Part shown: piece by piece, positions 9,081 to 17,763 of the stretch | Numbering within the stretch: the stretch's first letter is position 1 | Layout: each line of letters begins with the position of its first letter | Assembly: GCA_001464965.1 (NCBI GenBank) | Contig: LNEJ01000026.1 | Location: 20,539-84,538, forward strand | Reading direction: 5' to 3' | DNA length: 64,000 nucleotides | DNA from: Gammaproteobacteria bacterium Ga0074134 | GTDB lineage: Bacteria; Pseudomonadota; Gammaproteobacteria; Ga0077554; Ga007554 | Made by a program: the position numbers and the translations under genes | The notes under the pieces: model-generated | Told to the model about the DNA's origin: nothing | The model's input: the letters and a program-made list of their open reading frames with translations, nothing else | Databases searched by the model: none

Positions 9081-9342
9081 ATAACCACCCACTCACCAGT
9101 GCCGGGAAGGCCGCCTATCCCTTGCAGCAAATACCAGGTTGGCATAATACATGCCATAGGTCTGGCTCTTTTTTTGCTTGTATCGCGGATACCCTTATAT
9201 CAAACAGTCCGGCACGGAGTCAAGGCTAAAACAAGCAAGTCGTTGATAATTCTACAGTTCCTTGGCGATCAAACCGCCCCTCTCAAGGAACAAAACAATG
9301 CGCTTTGGCTTTCTGGAAATGGATTTTTAGCGGGACATTCAT
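9081..9342. other. Upstream region of beta-helix copy 2, no gene seen
   Basis: Together with the terminator next to it this makes a gene-free stretch of about 330 bases. It should contain the promoter of the 6528-9080 gene. I see no convincing ORF, RNA or operator in it. Confidence 0.5.
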
Positions 9343-9388
9343 AAAAAAACCGCTGACCCTGCGTTTTTCAGGATCAGCGGTGTGTTTT
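9343..9388 (-). terminator. Rho-independent terminator of the act operon (probably bidirectional)
   Basis: A 12-bp stem with one mismatch (9350-9361 with 9369-9380, GCTGA/TCAGC core) and a 7-base loop. On the minus strand it is followed by seven T residues (A-run at 9343-9349). On the plus strand it is followed by TGTGTTTTT. It lies 20 bases after the actF stop. Confidence 0.9.
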
Positions 9389-9408
9389 TGCAGCATCAAG
9401 CCTTGAAA

Positions 9409-10440
9409 CTAAGCCTTAATCAAGCCGTACCTGGTCAGCGACCACTTCACCGCGAACCACGCCACGCCGAAGATGGCGATGGTCACACCGATACCAAACG
9501 CGGAGGTCATCGGCATGGTGTAGTACTGGGGATCGACCGATCCCGCAATCCAGGTATAGCGCTCAATCCAAGTGCCGAGCCAGATGGATGTCGCCACCAT
9601 TACGATCACATACGGATTGTGGCGGTTTGGCGTGATCGCCAGCGTAGTGAACGGAATGATGAACTTCATGGTCAGGAATGTCCACCACAGCGGACCAAAG
9701 CCCTGGTACATCATGTTCCTGTAGCGCGTCACGTCGTCAGGCAGACGCCCGTACCACATGATCAGATACTGGGTGAAGTACAGGTAAGTGAACAGGATGG
9801 TAAAGGCGAGCATGAACTGCGCCATATAATTGAATATATGGGGCTCGAACGGCTTGGTTAATTTATCAGACCGATACAGGAAAAACAGAAAGATCGTGAA
9901 GAAGGCCAGGAAGCCATGGAAATTGCTCACGAAATGATAGGCGCCATAACTGGCGCTGTGCCAGCCGGGCAACATGGTCATTTCAAAGTCCCAGGCCACC
10001 ATCGTTCCATAAAGGAAATAGGCAACCGGAATCAGCAAAGCAATATTGCGGAAGCGCCGACGGACTGCGTAGGACTCGTCAATCTCGCTCAGGTGCTGAT
10101 ACTTGATGAACAGGCCGTACAAGCCCGCCACGATCAGGAAACCGATGATTTGCCGGCTCACTAGGAAGGTGTAGTCATGCCAGCCCGGCAGGTGTTGGCC
10201 TTCATCATGGGCATGGGCCAGCCACTGGAAAGTCGACTCACCGTTTGCCAAAAGCACCAGCAACAACACAAATGCGATGGGGAACAGCACTGCCAATGCA
10301 CAAGCCAGCTTGCGCACCTGAAAGCGCCACTTGCCATTGACCAGGTGAAGGACAGCAGAAAATGTCACGCCACCCAGCGCAAGATACAGAATAATTAAAA
10401 AGTCTACGGTCAATACTGACCAGCTACCAAAGTTTTCCAT
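9409..10440 (-). CDS. actF: Alternative complex III, membrane subunit ActF
   Basis: A 343-residue multi-span membrane protein, last gene of the act operon. About ten hydrophobic helices can be read, with HLPGWHDYTF and MLPGWHSASYG loops between them. The same PGWH signature appears in ActC (MPGWHVTSF), which fits the known relation of ActC and ActF as NrfD/PsrC-like subunits. In alternative complex III these subunits face the quinol pool. Position and homology support ActF. The spacing to actE is about 34 bases. A terminator follows directly. No actG-like gene follows. Confidence 0.88.
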   Translation of the reverse strand: MENFGSWSVLTVDFLIILYLALGGVTFSAVLHLVNGKWRFQVRKLACALAVLFPIAFVLLLVLLANGESTFQWLAHAHDEGQHLPGWHDYTFLVSRQIIGFLIVAGLYGLFIKYQHLSEIDESYAVRRRFRNIALLIPVAYFLYGTMVAWDFEMTMLPGWHSASYGAYHFVSNFHGFLAFFTIFLFFLYRSDKLTKPFEPHIFNYMAQFMLAFTILFTYLYFTQYLIMWYGRLPDDVTRYRNMMYQGFGPLWWTFLTMKFIIPFTTLAITPNRHNPYVIVMVATSIWLGTWIERYTWIAGSVDPQYYTMPMTSAFGIGVTIAIFGVAWFAVKWSLTRYGLIKA

Positions 10441-10474
10441 TTTGCCCCTCTGGTGTTCGTATTTCTATTGCGTT

Positions 10475-11029
10475 TTATTTAGCGGATACAGTTTTCGCAG
10501 GCTCGGCCTGTGCGTCCTGAACCATTTTATGGCGAACATAGTTCACCACATGCCAGCGTTCTTCCACAGACAGGTCGTTGGAGCCACGCCCATCTTCACG
10601 CGCGCTTGGCTTACCATAGGCCGGCATAATCGCGCTGCCGAAAGTAATGGTGCCGAATATCCATCCTTCGGTCAGATTCTTCTGGGCATAATCATCGGCC
10701 AGGTTGATGGCACCGATTTTCGCAGTAATCGGAGAATCCGCCTGCCCGGTAAGACCATGACATGCCGCACAATAAATCCTGAACAGCACCTTGCCCTTCT
10801 TCAAGGATTCCTCGGATACCGGGATAGGATTTACCAGATCCTTCGCCTCATCCCGATTGGCAACCGTGGTTGCGATCCCCTGCGTCGGAACCGAGCGCTT
10901 GGGGAAAGGCGCCATCGGCCCCTCCTGAGGCTTGATGTTGGGCTGATTCATCATGTCCTGCGACCAAGGCCAGGCAAACGCCGCCGTGGGCACCAACATC
11001 GCAGCTAATAGCGGACCAACAAACCTCAT
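10475..11029 (-). CDS. actE: Alternative complex III, monohaem cytochrome c subunit ActE
   Basis: A 184-residue exported cytochrome. A signal peptide (residues 1-19, ending AFA) precedes a single haem c site CAACH at residues 87-91. Met135 (IMPAYG) is the likely distal ligand. The C-terminal WHVVNYVRHKM helix is typical of class I cytochromes. ActE should pass electrons from the complex to a soluble carrier or oxidase. Its start overlaps the actD stop by 4 bases (ATGA), indicating translational coupling. No lipobox is apparent, whereas ActE is a lipoprotein in some species. Confidence 0.88.
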   Translation of the reverse strand: MRFVGPLLAAMLVPTAAFAWPWSQDMMNQPNIKPQEGPMAPFPKRSVPTQGIATTVANRDEAKDLVNPIPVSEESLKKGKVLFRIYCAACHGLTGQADSPITAKIGAINLADDYAQKNLTEGWIFGTITFGSAIMPAYGKPSAREDGRGSNDLSVEERWHVVNYVRHKMVQDAQAEPAKTVSAK

Positions 11030-11559
11030 TTGATCACCTCTTCCCGGATTTCAAGTACTTTATGCTGCCTGAACAGCGCCTTCATGGGTTCAAACGTATC
11101 CTCGTCCAGCTCCATGATGATACCGATTTGATCCACAGCAATTTTTTCGCTGTACAACTTTTCCTTTTTCCCAAACAACAGGCCGGACAGAACCAGGAAG
11201 CTGATTACAGTAAAAATGACGCCAAATAAAATCAGCATTTCATAGGTGAGCACGATATTGGATGGCAACGGCACTACCGGCTTACCGCCCTGAGGCTGCA
11301 CCAGGAAGTTGGCCTGCGCCGACGCCAGGAACAGGAATCCGAAAGTTATGCCGAATATCGCGCCGGCAAGCGTGAATTTCGGCACATGCGCCGGGCGCTC
11401 ACCCAGCACCTCCTCAATCTCCGGGTGTTCGATGGGGGACATCAATCTGACATCATCGACGGACACGCCAGGAACCTTGTACTGCCGGATGTCGGCAATG
11501 GCGGCAAAGGCCTCCTCGAAATCAGAGAACAAACCCAAGATACGATATTTCTTTTTCAT
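11026..11559 (-). CDS. actD: Alternative complex III subunit ActD (DUF3341)
   Basis: A 177-residue DUF3341 protein. The N-terminal cytoplasmic part (YRILGLFSDFEEAFAAI) is followed by two transmembrane helices (about residues 58-78 and 98-122), linked by a short loop, and a C-terminal tail. ActD is a peripheral/two-helix subunit of the complex without cofactors. It is 2 bases after actC and overlaps actE by 4 bases. Identity rests on the family pattern and operon position. Confidence 0.88.
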   Translation of the reverse strand: MKKKYRILGLFSDFEEAFAAIADIRQYKVPGVSVDDVRLMSPIEHPEIEEVLGERPAHVPKFTLAGAIFGITFGFLFLASAQANFLVQPQGGKPVVPLPSNIVLTYEMLILFGVIFTVISFLVLSGLLFGKKEKLYSEKIAVDQIGIIMELDEDTFEPMKALFRQHKVLEIREEVIK

Positions 11560-11561
11560 GA

Positions 11562-12983
11562 TTACGCCCCTTCTACACTGGGTCTGCCAGTGGCTTGCTG
11601 CATGTCATCCGTCCGCCGATGGAACTTCTCAGCCACTTCGGCATGCGCTTCCCGTCTGCGATGGAACACCATTTCCTTGACCTCGTACATGGAAACGCAC
11701 GGGAATACTTTCACAAAGATAAGGAACAGCAATCCGAACCAGCCGAAACTACCGAACACAATGGCCCATTGGACGATGCTTGGCCACAGGAAATTCCAGG
11801 CCTCTGGAGCATAGGCATGTGATAGCGTCGGGCCGACGATCATCCAGCGTTCCAGCCACATGCCTACGTTGAGCAGGATGGATACCACCATCATGGTCGC
11901 CATGTGACGGCGCAGCTTCTCAAAGGCCAATGCGAATGGCAGTACCGAGCCAAAGAACATCATGGCCCAGAAGTAGGGGGCGAATGGACCGACAAACTTG
12001 GAGATCAACACCTCCTTGGCAACGGGATCATGCCCGTACCACGTCGCACCAAACTCAACCAGGTTCAGGTAAGTCCATACCATGGCGATGGCAAAGGTCA
12101 GCTTGCAGGTCTTCTCCATCAGCGCGACCGTCATGTACTCCTCCAGCCTGAAGAAGTACCGCAGGAGAATAAACAGCGTGATGATAGCCGCACATCCAGA
12201 GTACAGCGCGCCCGCCACAAAGTAGGGAGGGAAGCTGGTCACATGCCAGCCCGGCATGATCGACATAGCAAAGTCGGAAGACACGATAGAGTGCACCGAA
12301 ACCGCCAAAGGAATCAGGAAGCAGGCCATCAGCATGTAAGTCTTGCGGAAGTGGCGCCACTGCCGGTCCGTACCCTGCCAACCCAGCGAGAGCACTGTGT
12401 AGAGCTTCTTGCGCCAGCCGGTAACGTTATCGCGGCAGATCGCCAGATCGGGGATCATACCGATAAAGAGGAACAGTGCCGATGAGGTAAGGTAGGTGGT
12501 GATTGCAAAGGCGTCCCACACCAGAGGCGACCGGAAGTTCGGCCAGATGCCGCGGTCGGTGACATACGGAATGACCCAGTACAGGTTCCACATGCGCCCC
12601 AGGTGGATCATGGGGAAAAAGCCCGCCGTCATCAGCGAGAATGTTGTCATCGCCTCTGCAAAGCGATAGATCGGCTTACGCCAGTCGGCATGGATAATAT
12701 GCAAAATCGCCGACAACAGGGTTCCCGAGTGGCTCATGCCGATCCAGAAAATGAAGGTTGCGATATACAACCCCCACATGTGCGGACGGTTAAGATCCGC
12801 CACGCCCAGACCATTCTGATATTGATAAACCTCCGCCGTCACCGCGCATGCCAGCATGGCCACGCAAACGGCGACGGCGACCCAATAGGCCTTACGCGGA
12901 TTCTGCAGGCTTTGCAGAATATCCGTGTTGATCTGCGCCCACTTTATCTCTTCGTTAATATCTTTTTCGTTTACGTATTTCAT
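11562..12983 (-). CDS. actC: Alternative complex III, NrfD/PsrC-like quinol-site subunit ActC
   Basis: A 473-residue membrane protein with about ten helices. It belongs to the NrfD/PsrC family, which holds the quinol oxidation site next to the iron-sulfur subunit. Visible elements include WIGMSHSGTLLSAILHI, MPGWHVTSFPPYFVAGALYSG and an ATWYGHDPVA loop. A charged cytoplasmic N-terminus and a C-terminal tail flank the helices. It lies 84 bases after actB2, the longest gap inside the operon, and 2 bases before actD. Confidence 0.92.
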   Translation of the reverse strand: MKYVNEKDINEEIKWAQINTDILQSLQNPRKAYWVAVAVCVAMLACAVTAEVYQYQNGLGVADLNRPHMWGLYIATFIFWIGMSHSGTLLSAILHIIHADWRKPIYRFAEAMTTFSLMTAGFFPMIHLGRMWNLYWVIPYVTDRGIWPNFRSPLVWDAFAITTYLTSSALFLFIGMIPDLAICRDNVTGWRKKLYTVLSLGWQGTDRQWRHFRKTYMLMACFLIPLAVSVHSIVSSDFAMSIMPGWHVTSFPPYFVAGALYSGCAAIITLFILLRYFFRLEEYMTVALMEKTCKLTFAIAMVWTYLNLVEFGATWYGHDPVAKEVLISKFVGPFAPYFWAMMFFGSVLPFALAFEKLRRHMATMMVVSILLNVGMWLERWMIVGPTLSHAYAPEAWNFLWPSIVQWAIVFGSFGWFGLLFLIFVKVFPCVSMYEVKEMVFHRRREAHAEVAEKFHRRTDDMQQATGRPSVEGA

Positions 12984-13067
12984 GCCGTCTTTTCCACCGA
13001 CCTGATCTGTTGAGTTGTCATTGATAATTCCAGGATTGACTCACAAACAACCACGCGAACCCCACCC

Positions 13068-14069
13068 TTAAACTTCGCGCACCCGCTCCAGGTACAACAC
13101 ACTGGGATCGGTGTTCAAGCCTTCCAGAATACGGTAACCGCGAAGCTCCTTGTTTTGTTTGCTCTGCTTGGTCTTGCCACGCTCCACCTGATGATAGCTC
13201 CACAATTTGCTCACCTGACTCTCAGGATTTTGCATATCGCCAAACACCAACGCCCCGGTGGGGCACGTCTGGACACAGGCGGTAGCAAACTCCCCATCCA
13301 TCACCTTGCGGTTTTCCATTTTGGCCATATCCTTCGCCACACGGATGCGCTGGACGCAGAAGGTGCATTTTTCCATCACACCCTTGTCGCGCACGCTGAG
13401 GTCAGGATTGAGCTGCATGTGCAGCGGCTCCGGCCAGGCGTCTTCATAGTAAGACCAGAAATTGAAATAGCGCAACCGGTAGGGACAGTTGTTGGAGCAA
13501 TAACGTGACCCGATACAGCGGTTATACACCTGGGCATTCAGGCCGTCCGGCGTATGGTATGTTGCAGCCACCGGACAGACCGGCTCGCAGGTGGCGGCAT
13601 GGCACTGCTGGCACATCATCGGCAAGAAGCTGGCGCCGAAATCCTGGAACTCGCTTTTGGTTCCGTCAAACCCGACGCGTTCCTCAAAGCTCTGACCACC
13701 CTGCTCAAGCAAGCCCGGGAGATAACTACTCGGCATGGATGGCTTGAGATCCGTCTTCTTCGCAGGAGGATTGCCCTCAATCCAGACATCGACATTCGCG
13801 GTAGGAATTGCCTTGTACGGCTCAATATCGGGCTCATCCCAATAACGCTCAATGCGCAACCAGTTCATGGCTTGGTTTTTACCGCAACGCTTCTCACCCA
13901 CCACAGGCAGGTTGTTTTCGGCATAACAGGCCACCGAACAGGCATTGCAGCCTATGCATTTATTCAGATCAACAACCATACCCCACTGGTGCTCGTACTC
14001 ATGGAAGCCACCCTCTTCGGCGCCTTTCCGGTACCTGGACCAGTTGGTCAAAATATTATCAAGTGACAT
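13068..14069 (-). CDS. actB2: Alternative complex III, iron-sulfur subunit (ActB2, stand-alone)
   Basis: A 333-residue four-cluster ferredoxin subunit. Cys groups are CIGCNACSVAC, CQQCHAATCEPVC, CIGSRYCSNNC and CTFC..CVQTC. The third group has Ser where a fourth Cys would be, consistent with three [4Fe-4S] and one [3Fe-4S] cluster as known for this complex. I start at ATG 14069 (MSLDNILTN); upstream in-frame codons are not homologous-looking. The gene overlaps the actB1 end by 11 bases. In most characterised complexes this part is fused to the molybdopterin-like part; here it is separate. Confidence 0.92.
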   Translation of the reverse strand: MSLDNILTNWSRYRKGAEEGGFHEYEHQWGMVVDLNKCIGCNACSVACYAENNLPVVGEKRCGKNQAMNWLRIERYWDEPDIEPYKAIPTANVDVWIEGNPPAKKTDLKPSMPSSYLPGLLEQGGQSFEERVGFDGTKSEFQDFGASFLPMMCQQCHAATCEPVCPVAATYHTPDGLNAQVYNRCIGSRYCSNNCPYRLRYFNFWSYYEDAWPEPLHMQLNPDLSVRDKGVMEKCTFCVQRIRVAKDMAKMENRKVMDGEFATACVQTCPTGALVFGDMQNPESQVSKLWSYHQVERGKTKQSKQNKELRGYRILEGLNTDPSVLYLERVREV

Positions 14070-16287
14070 TCTTTGTCCCCTCTGTGCGGTCAAACACGCT
14101 TGCAGTAACAGTACCCACCATCTTGCGCCCAAGCTGAGTCTCGTTGCCCATCAGCTTCACCAGCACTTCGCGCCGGCCTGACTGGGCGACTGTCACACGG
14201 GTGCCATACAAGGCCAGCTCGCCGGTTTTCGCATCAATAACCGGAGCAAGAATCTTGAGTGGATTGACGCCACGCCCCTTGGCATACCTGCCATATTCCT
14301 CATGCCCCTGCCCCATCGGCACTGCGATGACCTGCGGGTGTATACCCTTATAGACATACACCTGCGCCTCGACAGCGCCCTGCGCAGAGGTCACTTTGAC
14401 AAAGTCACCTTCTTTTACGCCCAGTTTGGCAGCCGTCGCGGGATGCATTTCCACCCAGGAGGTCCACACCACCTTGCTGATTTGGTCGGGGGCTTCCTGA
14501 AGCCAGGGCAGGTTGGCATGACGGCCATCCCACAAGCCAAGCCGGGCAGACGGCACCAGATAGTAGTCCTGCGCATCCCCCTTAAACTCGGGAAAGCTGA
14601 TCTCAACCATCTTGGGATTAAGGGAACCCGCAACAGTGCCTACATTCACAACACCTTTCTGCAGACTCTTGCCCCAGAAATCCTCAGCACTGACCGCATC
14701 GCCCTTCACAGAAGCGGGTAACGCAGCGAATGCATTTTTCAGATAACCGTAATAATCCGCAAATGGCTCATATTCCTTGACCTGGCGCGCCTTCAGCAAG
14801 GCCAGCAGCAGATCGCCAAAACCCTTGGTATCGGGATACAAGCGCTCCATCAGCGGCTGCTGAATGCTGATCGACTTTTGTTCTGGCTGGTAAAGCCCCA
14901 TGTGTGTGCCCCAGTCTTCATGGGCGGACAGAATGGGCAACACCAGATCGGCGCTCATGGCGGTTTCATCGGGATGTACGGCGAAGACCACCTTGAATGG
15001 GATATTTTTCAGCTTGTCAGCCAGCCCCAGCGCAGCGGGGGCGGTGTAGACGGGGTTCGCGCCATGGAAAAACACCACATCCAGCGCTTTCTTGTCAGCA
15101 GCATCGGCCAAAGCCAGGAGATCACGGGTACCGCCTGCCTTGGCCTCCATCTGCGGGAAAGCGGACGACCCGGAGGGCAGTATAGTCTTGCCGACATTGC
15201 CGAGCACCATGTTAAGCAACATGATCGCGGCAGCCGACTGGTAACCATGGGCATGGCCTTCGACTGAGGCGCCCGCCAGAACCAGGCTGGGAGAACGCTC
15301 TTTCAGCAACTTGGCAATCCGCATTATGCGATCGCCTGTTACTCCTGTGATTCCGGCAACCTTTTCAACATTGTAGCCTGTAATCAGCGTCCGGATATTT
15401 TCAGGAAGGCCCGCGACCCTGACCTCATCCCCGGCCAAGGCCTGGTTGGCGATACCCAGCGCAAGCACTCCCTCGGTACCGGGACGAACCGCCACCCACA
15501 GATCGGCACTGCCGCCCGTGAGAGTCATCTTGGGCTCGACCTGGACCAGCACACCACGCGGGGAACCCGTGCGGAACTTGGCATATTCACCGGCAAAATG
15601 CACCGGCGAGGCCCCCGCCCCCACCAGATCAGCACCGAATGACAAAATCATCTTTGCCGCAGGAAGATCATAGCGCGGCATGGCCTCGCCAAGCATATCC
15701 TGATTGACGGCACGCACTACGGCGTTATTAATGGTCTCGTGGATAAAATGATTTTTCGAACCCATTGCGGCAAGGTGGGCGGACAGCAACACCGATTGAT
15801 GGCCGCTTACCGTTCCGGTAAACCAGGCAAAGCGATCGCCCGCCAAACCAGACGAGGATCCTGTTTTCTGCTCCAACAGCGCCAACGCTTCTTCCCAGGA
15901 CACCTCGGCCAGCGCGCCACCTTTGCGCAGCATAGGCTTCTTCAGGCGGTCAGGGTTGTAATGCCCCTGCACACCGGCCTGTCCCATCTGGCATAGCTTG
16001 CCTTTGTTTATTGGTGATTCAGGATTGCCTTCCATCTTGAGCACGCGCCCTTCGCGCACACGCCCATGGACACCGCAACCCGCTGGACATTGCTGACACG
16101 TTGACGCAAACCAGACGCCAACGCCAGGAATAACATACTCTTCGGGCTGAAGGTAAGCGACCACCTCCTCCTTACCCTCCTCAAGGGTAACTGTTGTCGG
16201 CCTATCACAGCCGGCAACGGCTACACCCACACCGCTCCAACCCAGGATCTTCAGAAAGTCTCTGCGGTTGATATCGTTACCACTCAT
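14059..16287 (-). CDS. actB1: Alternative complex III, molybdopterin-oxidoreductase-like subunit (ActB1, stand-alone)
   Basis: A 742-residue MopB-family protein. The N-terminus is a Tat signal (RRDFLKIL, residues 8-15) that ends in a lipobox (AVAGC, Cys27), suggesting a Tat-exported lipoprotein. Cys64, Cys67, Cys71 and Cys99 form a C-x2-C-x3-C-x27-C group typical of a MopB [4Fe-4S] site. A C-terminal MopB beta-barrel domain includes EMHPATAAKLGVKEGDFV. In characterised alternative complex III this part carries no molybdenum cofactor. Cofactor content here cannot be read from sequence. A Psr/Phs-like reductase is the alternative, but the operon argues against it. Confidence 0.9.
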   Translation of the reverse strand: MSGNDINRRDFLKILGWSGVGVAVAGCDRPTTVTLEEGKEEVVAYLQPEEYVIPGVGVWFASTCQQCPAGCGVHGRVREGRVLKMEGNPESPINKGKLCQMGQAGVQGHYNPDRLKKPMLRKGGALAEVSWEEALALLEQKTGSSSGLAGDRFAWFTGTVSGHQSVLLSAHLAAMGSKNHFIHETINNAVVRAVNQDMLGEAMPRYDLPAAKMILSFGADLVGAGASPVHFAGEYAKFRTGSPRGVLVQVEPKMTLTGGSADLWVAVRPGTEGVLALGIANQALAGDEVRVAGLPENIRTLITGYNVEKVAGITGVTGDRIMRIAKLLKERSPSLVLAGASVEGHAHGYQSAAAIMLLNMVLGNVGKTILPSGSSAFPQMEAKAGGTRDLLALADAADKKALDVVFFHGANPVYTAPAALGLADKLKNIPFKVVFAVHPDETAMSADLVLPILSAHEDWGTHMGLYQPEQKSISIQQPLMERLYPDTKGFGDLLLALLKARQVKEYEPFADYYGYLKNAFAALPASVKGDAVSAEDFWGKSLQKGVVNVGTVAGSLNPKMVEISFPEFKGDAQDYYLVPSARLGLWDGRHANLPWLQEAPDQISKVVWTSWVEMHPATAAKLGVKEGDFVKVTSAQGAVEAQVYVYKGIHPQVIAVPMGQGHEEYGRYAKGRGVNPLKILAPVIDAKTGELALYGTRVTVAQSGRREVLVKLMGNETQLGRKMVGTVTASVFDRTEGTKNVT

Positions 16288-16364
16288 AGCAAATCACCCA
16301 CCTCAACGTGCAATTCAAAACGCTGCGCACACGAACTCCAAGCGCACCCTGTTCAATTTAGTTA

Positions 16365-17018
16365 TTACTTGTGACACTTCCAGCAGTCGAACGGCCCTTT
16401 ATTTGCCTCGTGACAACGGGCACAGAACCCCATATTCAGAGGCTTAACCTTGTGCGCAACCGTCATCTTCTTGACCTCACCATGACAGAAGGCGCACACC
16501 TCAGAAACATTGTCGACAGACATGCCTTCATTGTCGAACACAAACCTCTTCAGGTGTTTTTCATGGGTGAAGTGCACATAATCAGGGACGTCATGCACTT
16601 TTTTCCAGCGCGGTGGCTCTTTCTTCTCCCAGTATTCCGTGAGCTTTTTGATACGCGGCTTGTCGGTGGCAATCACGAGATGGCAACCCATGCACTTGCT
16701 GGTTGGTGGAATACCAGCCACCTTGCTGCGACGCGCATAGGTGTGGCAATACATGCAGTTGATCTTGTTGACATCAACATGGATGTTATGGGGAAACTCG
16801 ATCGGTTGCTCGACGTTTTTACCCTCATGCTCACCTTTCGGCGGAACCGCGTTTGGCACACTGGTACCGCCATCCGCCCACGCGGAAGATATCGCAAGAA
16901 AAAATCCCAGCACCATGGCGGCAAGCACCATCAGAAAATAGCGTGAACCACGGTAATGCGGCACAGCCACCCCCGAAGAACCCACCGGCCCAGATAAAAA
17001 AAGATAACCGTGCGACAT
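16365..17018 (-). CDS. actA: Alternative complex III, pentahaem cytochrome c subunit ActA
   Basis: A 217-residue membrane-anchored multihaem cytochrome. One N-terminal helix (about residues 27-48) precedes five haem c sites: CMYCH 88-92, CMGCH 109-113, CAFCH 175-179, CARCH 199-203 and CWKCH 212-216. Distal His candidates include FPHNIH and HFTHEKH. It is the first gene of the operon, 77 bases before actB1, and is preceded by GAGGG as ribosome site. ActA receives electrons from ActB2 and passes them toward ActE or external carriers. Confidence 0.94.
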   Translation of the reverse strand: MSHGYLFLSGPVGSSGVAVPHYRGSRYFLMVLAAMVLGFFLAISSAWADGGTSVPNAVPPKGEHEGKNVEQPIEFPHNIHVDVNKINCMYCHTYARRSKVAGIPPTSKCMGCHLVIATDKPRIKKLTEYWEKKEPPRWKKVHDVPDYVHFTHEKHLKRFVFDNEGMSVDNVSEVCAFCHGEVKKMTVAHKVKPLNMGFCARCHEANKGPFDCWKCHK

Positions 17019-17763
17019 CTCAACCCTCGATGTTTATATAAATTACCACGGGATTTCAGCATTACCGAAAGGAGCGCCCACCATCAGGCGGACACCACGC
17101 AATGCGAGGCAAATACCCCTCCCAAACAGAATGCGGCGCACCCGCGCCCACTAAAGGAACGGGGAACGCCCGTGCGCCACCATTAAAACTCAAAGGCAAC
17201 GCACTACGCTAACCGAGACCAAGGAAGGAAGGGAATACTTAAACGACAGGACACACTAAGCCGTACCCACCCCTAATCCTTTAATTCCCGACCAATACGC
17301 GCTCCCACCAATTTCCGTATTTATTTTGTTAGTATTAGGTGCAAAAGGCTAATGATAATAGGCAATTAAATTTGTATTTGTTATCTTTGACCGCCCCTAC
17401 GCTTCGAATCCTAGAACAACTTTATAGAGCGTGTCAATGCCAAAATATCGGGTTTTTTCAGGTGCCTCACAGATAATACAAAAAAACACAGGGAACAACC
17501 CCTCGGAACATACCAAAAAGTTATACGCCATGAGGCTGGCACCATTGGTAAATTACCGGTAAAAACTAAAAATAGCAAAATAATCCCCGTTTCATATTGT
17601 TTTTAAAATTTTATCCCAAAAAAAGAAGTCTCACCCCCAATAAAACAGTGCGGCAGTCTGCAACAATATTTTAATCGCGAAAGAAGCGCCCACCTTCCTG
17701 CCGATAATTTAGTAGACTACAGCAAATTTCAGGATCATCACCTCCCTGGAGGATGTCAATATC
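17019..17763. other. 745-bp divergent intergenic region between actA and the protease gene
   Basis: The outer parts should carry the act promoter (minus strand) and the degS-like promoter (plus strand). The middle (about 17300-17660) is clearly more AT-rich than the genes around it and has many A/T runs and a TTACCGGTAA palindrome at 17553-17562. I see no credible ORF or RNA gene. The length is unusual for this compact window. Confidence 0.6.
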
